Positions 53,550 to 63,101 are shown, counted from the stretch's first letter. The stretch is 64,000 bases of DNA from Microbulbifer marinus (GCF_900107725.1 NZ_FNQO01000001.1:984458-1048457), one strand, 5' to 3'. Made by a program: numbers and translations. Notes: generated from the sequence alone by a model not told the origin.

Positions 53550-55907
53550 ATGACTACGACAAGAAAGTATCTGGCTTCAGCCATTTCCTTCGCCACTGCG
53601 ATGGCGGCCAACCCGCTGCTCGCCCAGCAAGCCACTGACGATAAACTGGAGGAAGTGGTGGTGCTCGGCAGTGGTACCGCATTTAACAGCAGTTCCGTTA
53701 CCGAGCCGATGCGTAAACAGCAGTCCGCCATTACCAGCGTCAACGCACTGATCGACAACCTGCCAGGTGTGTCGGTAAATGAAGGCGATACCTACGGTTT
53801 CGACGACTGGTCCACCAATATCACCATGCGCGGTTTCACCACCAGTCTCGATGAGCAACAGATCGGCACCACCATCGATGGCATTCCCAATGGCGGCTCC
53901 AATTACGGTGGTGGCGCCAAGGCCAACCGCTTTATCGACCCGGCCAATATCGGTGGTGTCGCGGTTTCCCAGGGCACCGCAGATATCGCCTCGCGCAGCC
54001 ATGAAGCGCTGGGCGGCACCATCGAATACCGCACCGACGATCCGCTCGACCTGCGCCGCAGCCGTGCAGAGGTTTCCATGGGCGAATTCGATGCGCAGCG
54101 CCTCTACTTCCGCTACGACACCGGCATCTTCGCCGGCAATACCAAGGCGTGGGTGTCCTACTCCGCCCAGGAGGCGACCGACTGGATCACCGAAACCGCC
54201 GAGAATGAGCGCGAGCATATTGCCGCGAAACTTGTCAGCACGCTGGAGCGCGGCACTATCAAGGCCTATGTCTCCTACGACGATATCCACGAGGACAATT
54301 ACCAGCGCATCTACTCCGACGCACAGTTCGAGCGCTTTCCGGAAAATGACTTCCTCACTGGCGAGTGGAGCGGAGTGCCCTATATCGATCAGCTGTATCG
54401 CCGCGGCTGGTCGACGCTGCGCGAAAACACCCTCGCCTACGCGCAGTTCGACTTCGACCTGACCGAAAGCTTCAACCTGCAGGGTAGTGTCTACTATCAC
54501 GGCAATGAGGGCCGCGGAGACTGGGTGCCGCCCTACCTGGTCGATGTCACCGATGACGGAACCGATGGCCAGTCGGAATTTGTCGGCGGTGTCACCGCAA
54601 CGGGCGGAGCAGCCGCCGGTCAGTTCTTCTTTGTCGATGCCAATGGCAATGCGCTGGCGCCTAACGCCGACTGCGAACGCAACATAGTGACCATCTATGG
54701 CCCGGCCGAGCCGCAGTACGATCCGGCCTGTTACCCGACCGGCGCCGTCCCGGTCATGTCCTACCGCCATACCCACTACGAGAAAGAGCGCAGCGGTTTG
54801 ACCCTGGACTTCATCCACAACGGTGAAATCGCCGGTCTGCAGAACGAACTGCGCGGCGGCATCTGGTATGAGGACGCAAGCCGCGACGAGTACCGTGACT
54901 GGCACAAGATCACTGATGCGACCCGCGGCTACGGTTTCAATTCCACTCCCTACTGGGTGCAGTACAACCGCAGCTATCCGCAGGAAACCACCAAGTGGTA
55001 TCTGCAGGATTCGCTGACCATCGATACGCTGACTCTGAGTCTCGGTGCCAAGCAATTCCTGGTGGACGTAGAGCGCGAAGACCTGTTCGGTGAATCGCCC
55101 AACGTCAGCATCGACTCAGACTCCGATGTGCTGCTGTCCGCTGGCCTGGTCTGGGAGACACCAGTGGCCGGCACCGAGGTATTTGCCGGTTATGCCGAGA
55201 ACTTCAAGGCGGTCGGCGACAGTATTCTCGAGCGCCCCAATTCCGATCTGGACAATATCGAACCGGAAACGTCCGCAACCATCGAGCTGGGCCTGCGTTA
55301 CTCCGGCGATGCCCTGTCGGCGACGGCGACCTATTTCCAGAACGATTTCGATAACCGCATTATCTTCCTGGACAATAATACCCTGGCCGGCCCCAACTAC
55401 CTGATCGGTACCAACGGTTCCTATTTCAATGCCGGCGGTATCGAGTCGGACGGATTCGAACTGCTGGTCAATTACGATATCAACGCGGCATTTAATCTCT
55501 ACGCGTCATACACGATGATCGATGCCAGCTATATCGGCACCGACGATGCGGCTGTCGATACGGCGCAGGGGCTGGTTCCGGGTAACGACGTTGTCGGTAT
55601 CGCGGACCAGCTGTTCGTCGCCGGCCTGGACTGGAATGGCGAACTGCTCTACGGCGGTATCTCCGCGAAACTGACCGGTGACCGCTATGTAGATCCGGCC
55701 AACACCTGGGTGGTCGATTCCTACACCGTTACCGATGCGTACCTGGGGCTGAGCCTGGTCGACATCAACCCGGCGTTCGGCGGCATCAACCTGAGCCTGG
55801 TGGTCAACAACCTGTTCGATGAAGACTACCTGGGTAGCGTCGTGACCGGCGGCGCCTGGATAGGTGCGCCGCGCACCGCTTCGCTGTCCGCGACGCTGGA
55901 CTTCTAA
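53550..55907 (+). CDS. TonB-dependent receptor
   Basis: A 785-residue outer-membrane receptor with a signal peptide (1-25, ends PLLAQ). The TonB-box region is EEVVVLGSG. The plug (VNALIDNLPGVSVNEGDTYGFDDWSTNITMRGF, IGTTIDGIPNGGSNYGGG) is followed by a 22-strand-type barrel ending in SLSATLDF. The plug is unusual in keeping a Trp-rich D-D-W-S-T-N segment. No siderophore synthesis, sugar hydrolase or transport gene adjoins it, so its substrate is unknown. It is monocistronic and followed by a hairpin (55934-55953). Confidence 0.9.
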   Translation: MTTTRKYLASAISFATAMAANPLLAQQATDDKLEEVVVLGSGTAFNSSSVTEPMRKQQSAITSVNALIDNLPGVSVNEGDTYGFDDWSTNITMRGFTTSLDEQQIGTTIDGIPNGGSNYGGGAKANRFIDPANIGGVAVSQGTADIASRSHEALGGTIEYRTDDPLDLRRSRAEVSMGEFDAQRLYFRYDTGIFAGNTKAWVSYSAQEATDWITETAENEREHIAAKLVSTLERGTIKAYVSYDDIHEDNYQRIYSDAQFERFPENDFLTGEWSGVPYIDQLYRRGWSTLRENTLAYAQFDFDLTESFNLQGSVYYHGNEGRGDWVPPYLVDVTDDGTDGQSEFVGGVTATGGAAAGQFFFVDANGNALAPNADCERNIVTIYGPAEPQYDPACYPTGAVPVMSYRHTHYEKERSGLTLDFIHNGEIAGLQNELRGGIWYEDASRDEYRDWHKITDATRGYGFNSTPYWVQYNRSYPQETTKWYLQDSLTIDTLTLSLGAKQFLVDVEREDLFGESPNVSIDSDSDVLLSAGLVWETPVAGTEVFAGYAENFKAVGDSILERPNSDLDNIEPETSATIELGLRYSGDALSATATYFQNDFDNRIIFLDNNTLAGPNYLIGTNGSYFNAGGIESDGFELLVNYDINAAFNLYASYTMIDASYIGTDDAAVDTAQGLVPGNDVVGIADQLFVAGLDWNGELLYGGISAKLTGDRYVDPANTWVVDSYTVTDAYLGLSLVDINPAFGGINLSLVVNNLFDEDYLGSVVTGGAWIGAPRTASLSATLDF

Positions 55908-55933
55908 TCAACCAATTCATTGCCAGACTCGGT

Positions 55934-55953
55934 GGGCAGGGTTTTCCCTGCCC
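55934..55953 (+). terminator. Hairpin after the TonB receptor gene
   Basis: GGGCAGGG-TTTT-CCCTGCCC, 27 bases beyond the stop; no T tract follows on the plus strand. Confidence 0.6.
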
Positions 55954-56095
55954 GCCCCGGATTGCGGCCCAACTGATCAAGAAACCAGCAGCCGACGCTT
56001 TCTTCCAATTTTTCGACACCGTTCGCTGGCTGTACTCCCCGTCATTTCGCATAATTGCCGACCGCTCACGAATAACAGAACAGATGGCCCGATGT

Positions 56096-57088
56096 ATGTG
56101 GTTTAAGAATCTTCGCGTCTACCGCCTCACCAAAGAATTTGCCCTGACCTCCGAAAAATTGAACGAACTGCTGGAGCCGCATGCCTTCGTGCCCTGCGGC
56201 AGCCAGGATGCGGCCCGCTATGGCTGGGTGGCGCCACTCGGGCGCCACGGCAGTGAGCTGGTGCACGCGGCCAATGGTTACCTGATGGTCTGCGCCAAGA
56301 AGCAGGAGAAGGTTATCCCGGCCGCCGTGGTCAACGAGAAGGTCGAGGAGCTGGCCCAGGCCATCTCCGAGAAAGAGGCCCGCCAGGTGGGCCGCAAGGA
56401 GCGGCAGAACCTGAAGGACGAAGTGCTGCTGGAAATGCGCCCCAAGGCCTTCGCCCGCTCGCGCCTGCAATACGCCTACATAGCCCCCAAAGACGGCTGG
56501 GTGGTGGTGGATGCCTCTTCGGCCTCGGCGGCGGAGGAACTGCTGGAGAACCTGCGCGAGGCGATCAGCAGCCTGGCGGTGGTGCCGCTGGCGGCCAAGA
56601 ACCTGCCACAGCAGACCATGACCCACTGGCTCTCCGCACCGGAGGCCCCGGCCCAGTTCGAGTTCGGCCACGAGTGCGAACTGCGCGATCCGAAGGACAG
56701 CGGCAGCGTGATCCGCTGCAAGAATCAGGACCTGTGCGCGGAAGAGATCCACAACCACCTGGTGGCGGGTCTGCAGGTACACAAGCTGGGACTGGTCTGG
56801 CGCGGCGGTGTCGAGTTCCTGGTCGACGACCAGTTGTCCCTGAAGCGCGTCAAGTTCGGCGACGAACTGATCGAAAAGGCGGACAGCGCGGATACCGAAA
56901 ATGCCGCCCAGCGTTTCGACGCGGATTTCTCGGTCATGACGCTGGAAATCTCCGCACTGCTGACAGACCTGCTGGCCGCATTCGGCGGCGCCAACACCGA
57001 CACGGCCAGCGTCGAGGAGATCGTCGCCCGCGCCTCCCGCGCCGAGGCCGAGCAGACCGCCAGGGAAGTCGAAGAAGTCGTGTTCTGA
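56096..57088 (+). CDS. rdgC: Recombination-associated protein RdgC
   Basis: A 330-residue DNA-binding protein. RdgC forms a ring dimer around DNA and limits RecA-driven recombination, aiding replication restart. The canonical start MWFKNLRVYRL is used. The body has FVPCGSQDAARYGWVAPLGRHG, KVIPAAVVNEKVEELAQAISEKEARQVGRKERQNLKDEVLLEMRPKAF (a long charged helix) and HECELRDPKDSGSVIRCKNQDL, all typical. Length is close to E. coli RdgC (303). The frame opens 4 codons before this ATG; position 56096 is kept for the family start. Confidence 0.93.
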   Translation: MWFKNLRVYRLTKEFALTSEKLNELLEPHAFVPCGSQDAARYGWVAPLGRHGSELVHAANGYLMVCAKKQEKVIPAAVVNEKVEELAQAISEKEARQVGRKERQNLKDEVLLEMRPKAFARSRLQYAYIAPKDGWVVVDASSASAAEELLENLREAISSLAVVPLAAKNLPQQTMTHWLSAPEAPAQFEFGHECELRDPKDSGSVIRCKNQDLCAEEIHNHLVAGLQVHKLGLVWRGGVEFLVDDQLSLKRVKFGDELIEKADSADTENAAQRFDADFSVMTLEISALLTDLLAAFGGANTDTASVEEIVARASRAEAEQTAREVEEVVF

Positions 57089-57145
57089 ACCCGGGCGAAT
57101 CTCCCGCAATAGGGCTGCGGCGTCCGGCATTCACCCGTAAGGATT

Positions 57146-57619
57146 GTGTCTTTCGTGAGAGTCGAGAACCTGATCGAGCGCCCGGAGGCTGTGGAACAGC
57201 TGGCCCGGTGGCATTACCGCGAGTGGGCTCACCTCTACCCGGAGCAGAGCCTGCAGGACTTTACCGAAGACCTGCAGCGCTCGCTGCGCGGCGCGCCGAT
57301 ACCCGCCACCTGGGTGCTAGTGGATGGCGGCAGCGTCTGGGGCTCCGCTTCGGTGATCGAACACGATATGACCATCAACTGCCACCTGGGTCCCTGGCTT
57401 GCGAATGTCTACATCCACCCCGACAAGCGCGGCCAGGGGCTGGGCAGACTGCTGGTCGCGGCGGTCATGGAGGTGTGCCGAAAGAATGGCCTCAATGAGC
57501 TATTCCTGTTTACGCCGGCACAGGAGTATTTCTACCAGAGACTGGGGTGGACCCTCCTGAAAAGAGAACTCTATCAGGGCGATACCGTTTCCATCATGAC
57601 CACCCGGCTGCAGGACTAA
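57146..57619 (+). CDS. GNAT family N-acetyltransferase
   Basis: A 157-residue acyl-CoA-dependent transferase. Motif A with the pyrophosphate loop is in NVYIHPDKRGQGLGRLLVAAVM (R-G-Q-G-L-G), followed by ELFLFTPAQEYFYQRLGWTLLKRE (motif B). The start is a GTG: 57146 has AAGGA only 2 bases upstream, and a second GTG at 57155 has 11-base spacing, so the exact start is uncertain. The acceptor is unknown. It follows rdgC by 57 bases on the same strand. Confidence 0.85.
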   Translation: MSFVRVENLIERPEAVEQLARWHYREWAHLYPEQSLQDFTEDLQRSLRGAPIPATWVLVDGGSVWGSASVIEHDMTINCHLGPWLANVYIHPDKRGQGLGRLLVAAVMEVCRKNGLNELFLFTPAQEYFYQRLGWTLLKRELYQGDTVSIMTTRLQD

Positions 57620-57787
57620 TTCCCCTCGCCTGCTCCCTGCTGGCGCGACAAAGAATTGCGCCCAACCATCCTGAACTAAGCTCAATCATTGGAACCCCCG
57701 GTCGCCCTGTTCGGGGCGACGGCCGCCAATGCGCAGCTGCCACGCCGTGCAGGCGGCCAAAGACTGACATTGTGTGGAGCAAAAGAG

Positions 57788-58330
57788 ATGAGGATCTGGA
57801 TCGCCAGCGCGCTGCTTGTGTCCCTGCTACTGAGTGCCTGCGCCGGCTCGCCGGCATCTTCCGCATCCGGCAGTGGTGCGCGCTGGGGAGAGTACCGGAC
57901 TTTCGGGTTTGTACCGGGAGGCAGCAGCTCCGGCGAGGTGAACTCCATCCTGCGGGCGGAAATTTCCCGGCAGCTCAACGCCCGCGGCCTGACCCGCAGC
58001 AGTAATCCGGACCTCCTCGTCAGCATATCGGTGCAGACACAGGAGAAAGTGAGAGCCCCCAAGGTCGCTGGCACGACCGGTGGCGCGGCGGCGCGCTATC
58101 CGTTCCTCGAGGAATACTACCGGCAACTGCCGCCGTCGCACACGACCAATATCGACAAGTACACCGAGGGCCGGCTGACCGTCGATATACTCGACGTGCA
58201 GCAGAAACGGATGGTCTGGCGGGGCAGAACCCAGGGTCGGATTACGCAGGAGATGTACGCGAACCCGCAAGGAACCCTGGCGGCCGCTGTCAGCGAAGTT
58301 TTCCGCCGCTTCCCTGTTCAGTCGCGCTGA
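57788..58330 (+). CDS. DUF4136 lipoprotein
   Basis: A 180-residue lipoprotein: MRIWIASALLVSLLLSAC with Cys18 in the lipobox. A short Ser/Gly linker precedes a DUF4136 fold (WGEYRTFGFVPGG, ILRAEISRQLNARGLTRSSNPDLLVSISVQTQEKV, GRLTVDILDVQQKRMVWRGRTQGRI). Function unknown. GGAGCAAAAGAG precedes the ATG at 57788; the frame is open 33 codons earlier but without a signal peptide. It is followed by a terminator shared with the convergent gnd gene. Confidence 0.88.
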   Translation: MRIWIASALLVSLLLSACAGSPASSASGSGARWGEYRTFGFVPGGSSSGEVNSILRAEISRQLNARGLTRSSNPDLLVSISVQTQEKVRAPKVAGTTGGAAARYPFLEEYYRQLPPSHTTNIDKYTEGRLTVDILDVQQKRMVWRGRTQGRITQEMYANPQGTLAAAVSEVFRRFPVQSR

Positions 58331-58367
58331 CGGAAGACAGACCAGAAAACTATCATTTTCCCGACGG

Positions 58368-58397
58368 AAACGGCCGCCTGTCCGGCGGCCGTTTTTT
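58368..58397. terminator. Bidirectional Rho-independent terminator
   Basis: AAACGGCCGCC-TGTCC-GGCGGCCGTTT, then TTT on the plus strand, lying between the convergent DUF4136 and gnd genes. Confidence 0.9.
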
Positions 58398-58400
58398 GTA

Positions 58401-59933
58401 TCAGATTTCCACCACCGGGCGGCCCGGTTCACTCCACTGCACGTGGTATTTCTGCTGCTCGGGACGGTCGACGCGGGAAAAGGTGTGCGCGCCAAAGAAA
58501 TCGCGCTGGCCCTGCAGCAGGTTGGCCGGCAGGGATTCCATGCGGAAGGCGTCGTAGTAGCTGAGCGCGGAAGACAGCGCCGGTACCGGAATACCTTTCA
58601 GCGTGGCATCGGCCACCGCTCGGCGCCAGTTACCCTGGTGTTCGGCGATCTGTTCGGCGAAGAAATCGTCCAGCAACAGGTTGGACAGTTTTACATCGCG
58701 CTCGTAGGCATCGCTGATGGATTGCAGGAACACCGCACGGATAATGCAGCCGGCGCGCCAGATACGCGCGATCTCGGCAAAATTCAGTTCCCAGCCCTGC
58801 TCGCGTGCGGCCAGCTTCATCAGGTCGAAGCCCTGCGCGTAGACGCAGATCTTGGCACAGTAGAGCGCGTCGTGCAGCTCTGCGATAGCCTCGGCGCGCT
58901 TGGCCGGCTCGATTGGCTCCACCGCCGGGCCCTGCAGTTTCTTCGCCGCACGGGTGCGCAGTACCTTGCGGGTGGACAGCGAGCGCGCGTACACCGCCTC
59001 GGCGATACTCGGCGCCGGGCAGCCCACTTCCAGGCTGCTGACTGCGGTCCAGAGACCGGTGCCCTTCTGGCCGGCCCGGTCGAGAATCACGTCCACCAGC
59101 GGTTGCTCGGTTTCCGCATCGACGGTGGCCAGTACTTCTGCGCTGATGCTGATCAGGTAGCTGTTCAGCGGTCCCTTGTTCCACTCGCGGAACACCGCCG
59201 CGATATCCGCCGGCGACATATCCAGCGCACTGCGCATCACGTGGTAGGCCTCACAGATCATCTGCATATCGGCGTACTCGATACCGTTGTGCACCATCTT
59301 CACGTAGTGGCCGGAACCGATGGGGCCGATATAGGCCGCACAGGGTTCACCCTCGGTGACCGGATTGCCCGGTTCGAAGCGCTCGAGCGGCTGGCCGCTG
59401 GCCGGATCCACCTTGGCCGCGATCGCGTGCCATACCGGTTCGATACGACTCCAGGCGTAGCGATCGCCACTCGGCATCAGGGACGGCCCGAAACGCGCAC
59501 CGACTTCGCCGCCGGAAACTGCGGTGGTGAAAAAGATCAGCTTGCCCTCGTAGCGCTTGGCGCGCTCGACCGAGTCGGTCCACAGGCTATTGCCGGTGTC
59601 GACGACGATATCATCCGCCTTCAGGCCGGCATCCAGCAGCTTGTTGCAGACATCATCCACCGGCGCACCGGCAGGCACGGAGAGAATAATCAGGTGTGGG
59701 GCCTTCACCTTGGCCAGCAGCTCGGTGTAGGAATTACAGGTTTCCACACGCGCCGGCTGATCGCCGCGCTCTTTTGCGTCTTGCTCCAGCAGCGCATTCA
59801 GGCGGCCCTGATCCAGGTCGAAGGCACAGACTCGGTAGCCGTTATCGGCCAGGTTCAGGATCAGGTTCTTGCCCATCACCCCGGCGCCGATAAAGCCTAT
59901 ATCACACCGTGAGTCGCGCAGTGAATCAGACAT
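58401..59933 (-). CDS. gnd: 6-phosphogluconate dehydrogenase, decarboxylating
   Basis: A 510-residue enzyme that turns 6-phosphogluconate into ribulose 5-phosphate, CO2 and NADPH. The Rossmann start is CDIGFIGAGVMGKNLILNLADNG; catalytic and substrate parts are AVSGGEVGARFGPSLMPSGD and HYVKMVHNGIEYADMQMICEAYH (Lys and Glu). The helical C-domain has DRAGQKGTGLWTAVSSLEVGCPAPSIAEAVYARSLS. Small deviations: DTGNSLW in place of D-G-G-N-S, and V, F and S in place of the usual E, H/Y and G in the two substrate motifs. It is over 30 residues longer than typical Gnd (about 470). GGAGAAAT precedes the ATG. Confidence 0.93.
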   Translation of the reverse strand: MSDSLRDSRCDIGFIGAGVMGKNLILNLADNGYRVCAFDLDQGRLNALLEQDAKERGDQPARVETCNSYTELLAKVKAPHLIILSVPAGAPVDDVCNKLLDAGLKADDIVVDTGNSLWTDSVERAKRYEGKLIFFTTAVSGGEVGARFGPSLMPSGDRYAWSRIEPVWHAIAAKVDPASGQPLERFEPGNPVTEGEPCAAYIGPIGSGHYVKMVHNGIEYADMQMICEAYHVMRSALDMSPADIAAVFREWNKGPLNSYLISISAEVLATVDAETEQPLVDVILDRAGQKGTGLWTAVSSLEVGCPAPSIAEAVYARSLSTRKVLRTRAAKKLQGPAVEPIEPAKRAEAIAELHDALYCAKICVYAQGFDLMKLAAREQGWELNFAEIARIWRAGCIIRAVFLQSISDAYERDVKLSNLLLDDFFAEQIAEHQGNWRRAVADATLKGIPVPALSSALSYYDAFRMESLPANLLQGQRDFFGAHTFSRVDRPEQQKYHVQWSEPGRPVVEI

Positions 59934-60455
59934 GGATTTCTCCGAAAATCGTGGCTGCTGTCGAAAAGGGCGCGGAGTATACCAATGCCGACCGCAAGCC
60001 GGGAGGCCGGCCGGTCACGAAACCCTGCACGGCGTGGTGAGGCAGCTATAGAAAACAGCCTGATTCAGAGCATTATCCGGGATTTGCACTCGCAGCCCCT
60101 ATTTATTACCGGCTTTCAGACCGGCAGCGATCAATTGCGCGGCGAATCCCGACTCCGGCAATTTTTCACCAGGCCCGATCGGAACGGGCTGGTCACGACG
60201 TAAATTCCGAATACCCGGCGGGGCAAGGTGGCGAGCGAATTGGGCATTGTCGGCCGCCGGGCCGGCTCAATGGCAAAGGTCAGAGCGCAGCTGGAACGAT
60301 TGGGATTATTACCGCGGGCGGAGAATAGGCGATGAACGATTCCGCAAACACCAGAGTGTTGCGCGATCCAGTTTTTTTCGTTGACCTTCCCCCGATGGCA
60401 ACGTCTAGCCTTCCCGTCGATACAATGAAACCGTGAAGGCGCACAGGACAGGAAA
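59934..60455. other. 522-bp region without a supported gene
   Basis: Between gnd and the ICMT-like gene. A plus-strand stretch near 60228-60331 could read V-A-S-E-L-G-I-V-G-R-R-A-G to a stop, but no start or family is evident. Minus-strand frames here have biased composition. It must contain the two divergent promoters. Confidence 0.4.
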
Positions 60456-60917
60456 ATGAAAGCGCTGGAAACCAAGATACCGCCGCTTCTGCTGATGCTG
60501 GCATTTGCCGGCGCCATGTATGGCGTCGCCACGCTGGAGCTGGCCCACTTCGATAGCGGCAACTACGGACTTACCGCAGCCGCCCTGCTTTTCTGCATCG
60601 GCCTTGTTTTCTGTGCCCTCGCCATAATCGCGTTTCGCCGTGTCGACACCACCGTGAACCCCACATCCCCGAGCAGCAGCAGTGCGCTAGTCACCAGCGG
60701 AATATTCCGTATCAGTCGCAATCCGATGTATGTGGCCTTCCTGCTGTTCCTGCTCGCCTGGGGCCTTTACCTTGCCGATGCGTTGGCAATCGCACTTGCT
60801 CTGCTATTTCAGCGCTACCTGACGGCATTCCAGATCAAGCCGGAAGAGCGTGCCCTGCGCAGACTGTTTGGTGACGAGTACGATGCGTATCTCTCGCGCG
60901 TGCGCCGGTGGCTGTAG
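60456..60917 (+). CDS. ICMT/PEMT-like membrane methyltransferase
   Basis: A 153-residue protein with four hydrophobic helices. The conserved C-terminal part of the isoprenylcysteine/phospholipid methyltransferase family is clear: LVTSGIFRISRNPMYVAFLLFLLAW, with R-N-P-M-Y, and KPEERALRRLFGDEYDAYLSRVRRWL, the P-E-E-x-x-L...F-G-x-E-Y...R-V-R-R signature. In bacteria these small enzymes methylate lipids or other membrane substrates, and their exact targets are mostly unknown. AGGACAGGAAA precedes the ATG. It stands alone. Confidence 0.85.
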   Translation: MKALETKIPPLLLMLAFAGAMYGVATLELAHFDSGNYGLTAAALLFCIGLVFCALAIIAFRRVDTTVNPTSPSSSSALVTSGIFRISRNPMYVAFLLFLLAWGLYLADALAIALALLFQRYLTAFQIKPEERALRRLFGDEYDAYLSRVRRWL

Positions 60918-61339
60918 TCGCAGTACCGGCTTACTCCATTTTCTCTCCGCCCTTCTTCCGCAATATTTTTATACTGCTCGAATTCTTATCGAAAAAACAT
61001 TATTACTAATCGAGCGCCCGGTTCTGCGGGAATCACTGGCTCCTCCCAATGATTGTGCCTGCCACCGGAACTTTTAACGTGATACGGAATTAATTCTCAA
61101 AACGTGCGCACGTTTCCTCTACCACCGGCGATACGCCCCCTGCGGGGAGGATGCCGTGTCACCTCTTGCCTAATTAGGCTTTATTGGGTGCCCAAACCAC
61201 GGGTATGTCTAGCGGAGAGCGGCCTAAAGGGTTCAGCCTGTCAATGGAGAGGGCAATCCATTCAAAATCGCTGCATAACCAGCCCTGTAACCGGCTGACT
61301 CACAAAATAGAATAATTACGAATAATGAAGGTAATCCAG
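60918..61339. other. 422-bp leader region upstream of the amylase
   Basis: No gene is supported. It contains a perfect 16-bp palindrome (61100-61115), a CCCCC-TGC-GGGG hairpin (61135-61147), and an AT-rich stretch before the amylase start. A weak hairpin-like fold near 61180 is not a tRNA. Confidence 0.5.
61100..61115. promoter_or_regulatory. 16-bp perfect palindrome, candidate operator
   Basis: AAACGTGCGCACGTTT, with a C-G-T-G-C-G-C-A-C-G core, lies 225-240 bases upstream of the amylase start. Perfect symmetry and size suit a dimeric regulator of the LacI/GalR type. Confidence 0.5.
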
Positions 61340-63064
61340 ATGCGACACTTTTTCGCGATGATGAGTGTGCTGTTTCTGCTGTCAGCGTTCAGCGCCACCA
61401 GCCATGCAGTACCACGCACGGCCTTTGTCCACCTGTTTGAATGGCAATGGGAGGATATTGCCAGCGAGTGTGAGAACTTTCTCGGTCCCAAAGGCTTCGC
61501 CGCCGTGCAGGTATCCCCGCCGCAGAAGTCAGTGAACGGCAGTCAGTGGTGGACGCGCTATCAGCCGGTCAGCTACGCCATCGAGGGGCGCTCCGGCAGC
61601 CGCGCGCAGTTTGCCGATATGGTCAGCCGCTGTAAGGCAGCCGGTGTCGATATTTATGTCGATGCGGTGATCAACCATATGGCGGCCTGGGATCGCAATT
61701 TCCCCGAAGTGCCTTACGGGCCGAACGATTTCCACAACTGCACCGATGACATCAACTATGGCGATGCCTGGTCGATCCAAAACTGCGACCTGGTGGGGCT
61801 CAACGACCTGAAAACCGAGTCCGATTATGTGCGCGATAAAATTGCCGGCTACATGAACGACCTGATCAGCCTCGGCGTGGCCGGTTTCCGGATCGATGCC
61901 GCCAAGCATATGCCCGCCGCAGATATCGATGCGATCAAGAGTCGCCTGAACGGCAATCCGTATATCTTCCAGGAAGTCATCGGCGCGGCCGGCGAACCGA
62001 TTCAGGCTGGTGACTACACCTGGGTCGGCGACGTGACTGAATTCAATTTCACCAAGACCCTGGGGCACTATTTCAAACTGCGCGGCCCTCTGCGCGAGAT
62101 CAGCAATATCGGCAGCTGGTCCGGCTGGCTGTCCAGCGACGATGCCATCACCTTCGTCGCCAACCACGACAACCAGCGCCAGGACACCGATAACACCGTT
62201 ACCCATAAGGACGGCAACAACGCCAACAACATGGCGCATGTGTTCACGCTCGGCTGGCCATACGGCTACCCGAAGGTCATGTCCAGCTTTGACTGGACCG
62301 ATCACGACCAGGGCCCGCCCGCCCAGGGCGCCGGCTCCTGTAGCAACGGCTGGCTGTGTGAACATCGCAGCAGGCCCATCGCCAACATGGTCGGCTTCCG
62401 CAACAATACCGCAGCTTACTGGGGCGTCACCGACTACTGGGACAATGGCAACCACCAGATGGCCTGGGGTCGCGGCGGCCTGGGCTTCGTGGTGCTCAAC
62501 ATGGAGGGCAGCAACCTGAATCACTCCTTCCAGACCGGCATGCCGGCGGGCACCTACTGCGACATCATTCACGGCGACTTCGACTACAGCGCCGGCACCT
62601 GCAGCGGCCCGACCATCACCGTGGACGGCAGTGGCGATGCCACCTTCAATGTCTACAACCACAATGCATCCGCCATCCACGTGGGTGCCAAGGTCGGAGT
62701 GCCCTGCCCGGACTGCGGCGGCAATACCAATGGTGAAACCGGCGGCGGATCCGGTGGCGGCAGCGGCTCACGGGTCGACGTCAACTTCACCTGCCACAAC
62801 GGCTTTACCTACTGGGGTCAGAGCGTCTATGTCTTGGGCGATAACAGTGAGCTGGGGAACTGGGATCCCGCCCAGGCGAAAAAGCTCGACCCGACCGCTT
62901 ACCCGAGCTGGAGCGGCACTGTCGACATGCCGGCCAATACCGACGTGGAGTGGAAGTGCCTCAAGCGCGAGGAGGCCAATCCCGCTGCCGGCGTGGAGTG
63001 GCAGTCCGGTGGCAACAACCAGTTCAATACCACATCCGACAGCGCCCCCTCGGCCAGTTTTTAA
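61340..63064 (+). CDS. Secreted GH13 alpha-amylase with C-terminal CBM20
   Basis: A 574-residue starch hydrolase. Residues 1-23 are a signal peptide (ends SHA). The (beta/alpha)8 barrel has the GH13 regions: DAVINHM (I), GFRIDAAKHM (II, nucleophile Asp186), IFQEVIG (III, acid Glu212) and FVANHDNQ (IV, Asp277). QPVSYAIEGRSGSRAQFADMV and FEWQWEDIASECENFLGPKGFAAVQVSPP place it near the GH13_32/animal-like group. After a Gly/Ser linker (about 455-470) there is a CBM20 starch-binding domain (VDVNFTCHNGFTYWGQSVYVLGDNSELGNWD). AAGGT lies 8 bases before the ATG at 61340; the ATG at 61325 is less well placed. Confidence 0.93.
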   Translation: MRHFFAMMSVLFLLSAFSATSHAVPRTAFVHLFEWQWEDIASECENFLGPKGFAAVQVSPPQKSVNGSQWWTRYQPVSYAIEGRSGSRAQFADMVSRCKAAGVDIYVDAVINHMAAWDRNFPEVPYGPNDFHNCTDDINYGDAWSIQNCDLVGLNDLKTESDYVRDKIAGYMNDLISLGVAGFRIDAAKHMPAADIDAIKSRLNGNPYIFQEVIGAAGEPIQAGDYTWVGDVTEFNFTKTLGHYFKLRGPLREISNIGSWSGWLSSDDAITFVANHDNQRQDTDNTVTHKDGNNANNMAHVFTLGWPYGYPKVMSSFDWTDHDQGPPAQGAGSCSNGWLCEHRSRPIANMVGFRNNTAAYWGVTDYWDNGNHQMAWGRGGLGFVVLNMEGSNLNHSFQTGMPAGTYCDIIHGDFDYSAGTCSGPTITVDGSGDATFNVYNHNASAIHVGAKVGVPCPDCGGNTNGETGGGSGGGSGSRVDVNFTCHNGFTYWGQSVYVLGDNSELGNWDPAQAKKLDPTAYPSWSGTVDMPANTDVEWKCLKREEANPAAGVEWQSGGNNQFNTTSDSAPSASF

Positions 63065-63075
63065 CGCCTGATACG

Positions 63076-63101
63076 CGCCTGGCGGGTGCAGCCGCCAGGC
63101 G
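63076..63101 (+). terminator. Hairpin after amylase gene
   Basis: CGCCTGGCGG-GTGCAG-CCGCCAGGCG, a perfect 10-bp stem 11 bases after the stop. No T tract follows. Confidence 0.65.

Noticed and set aside
61170..61245. Possible tRNA-like fold upstream of the amylase
   Set aside because: No T-psi-C arm sequence, no matching acceptor stem and no plausible anticodon loop could be drawn.
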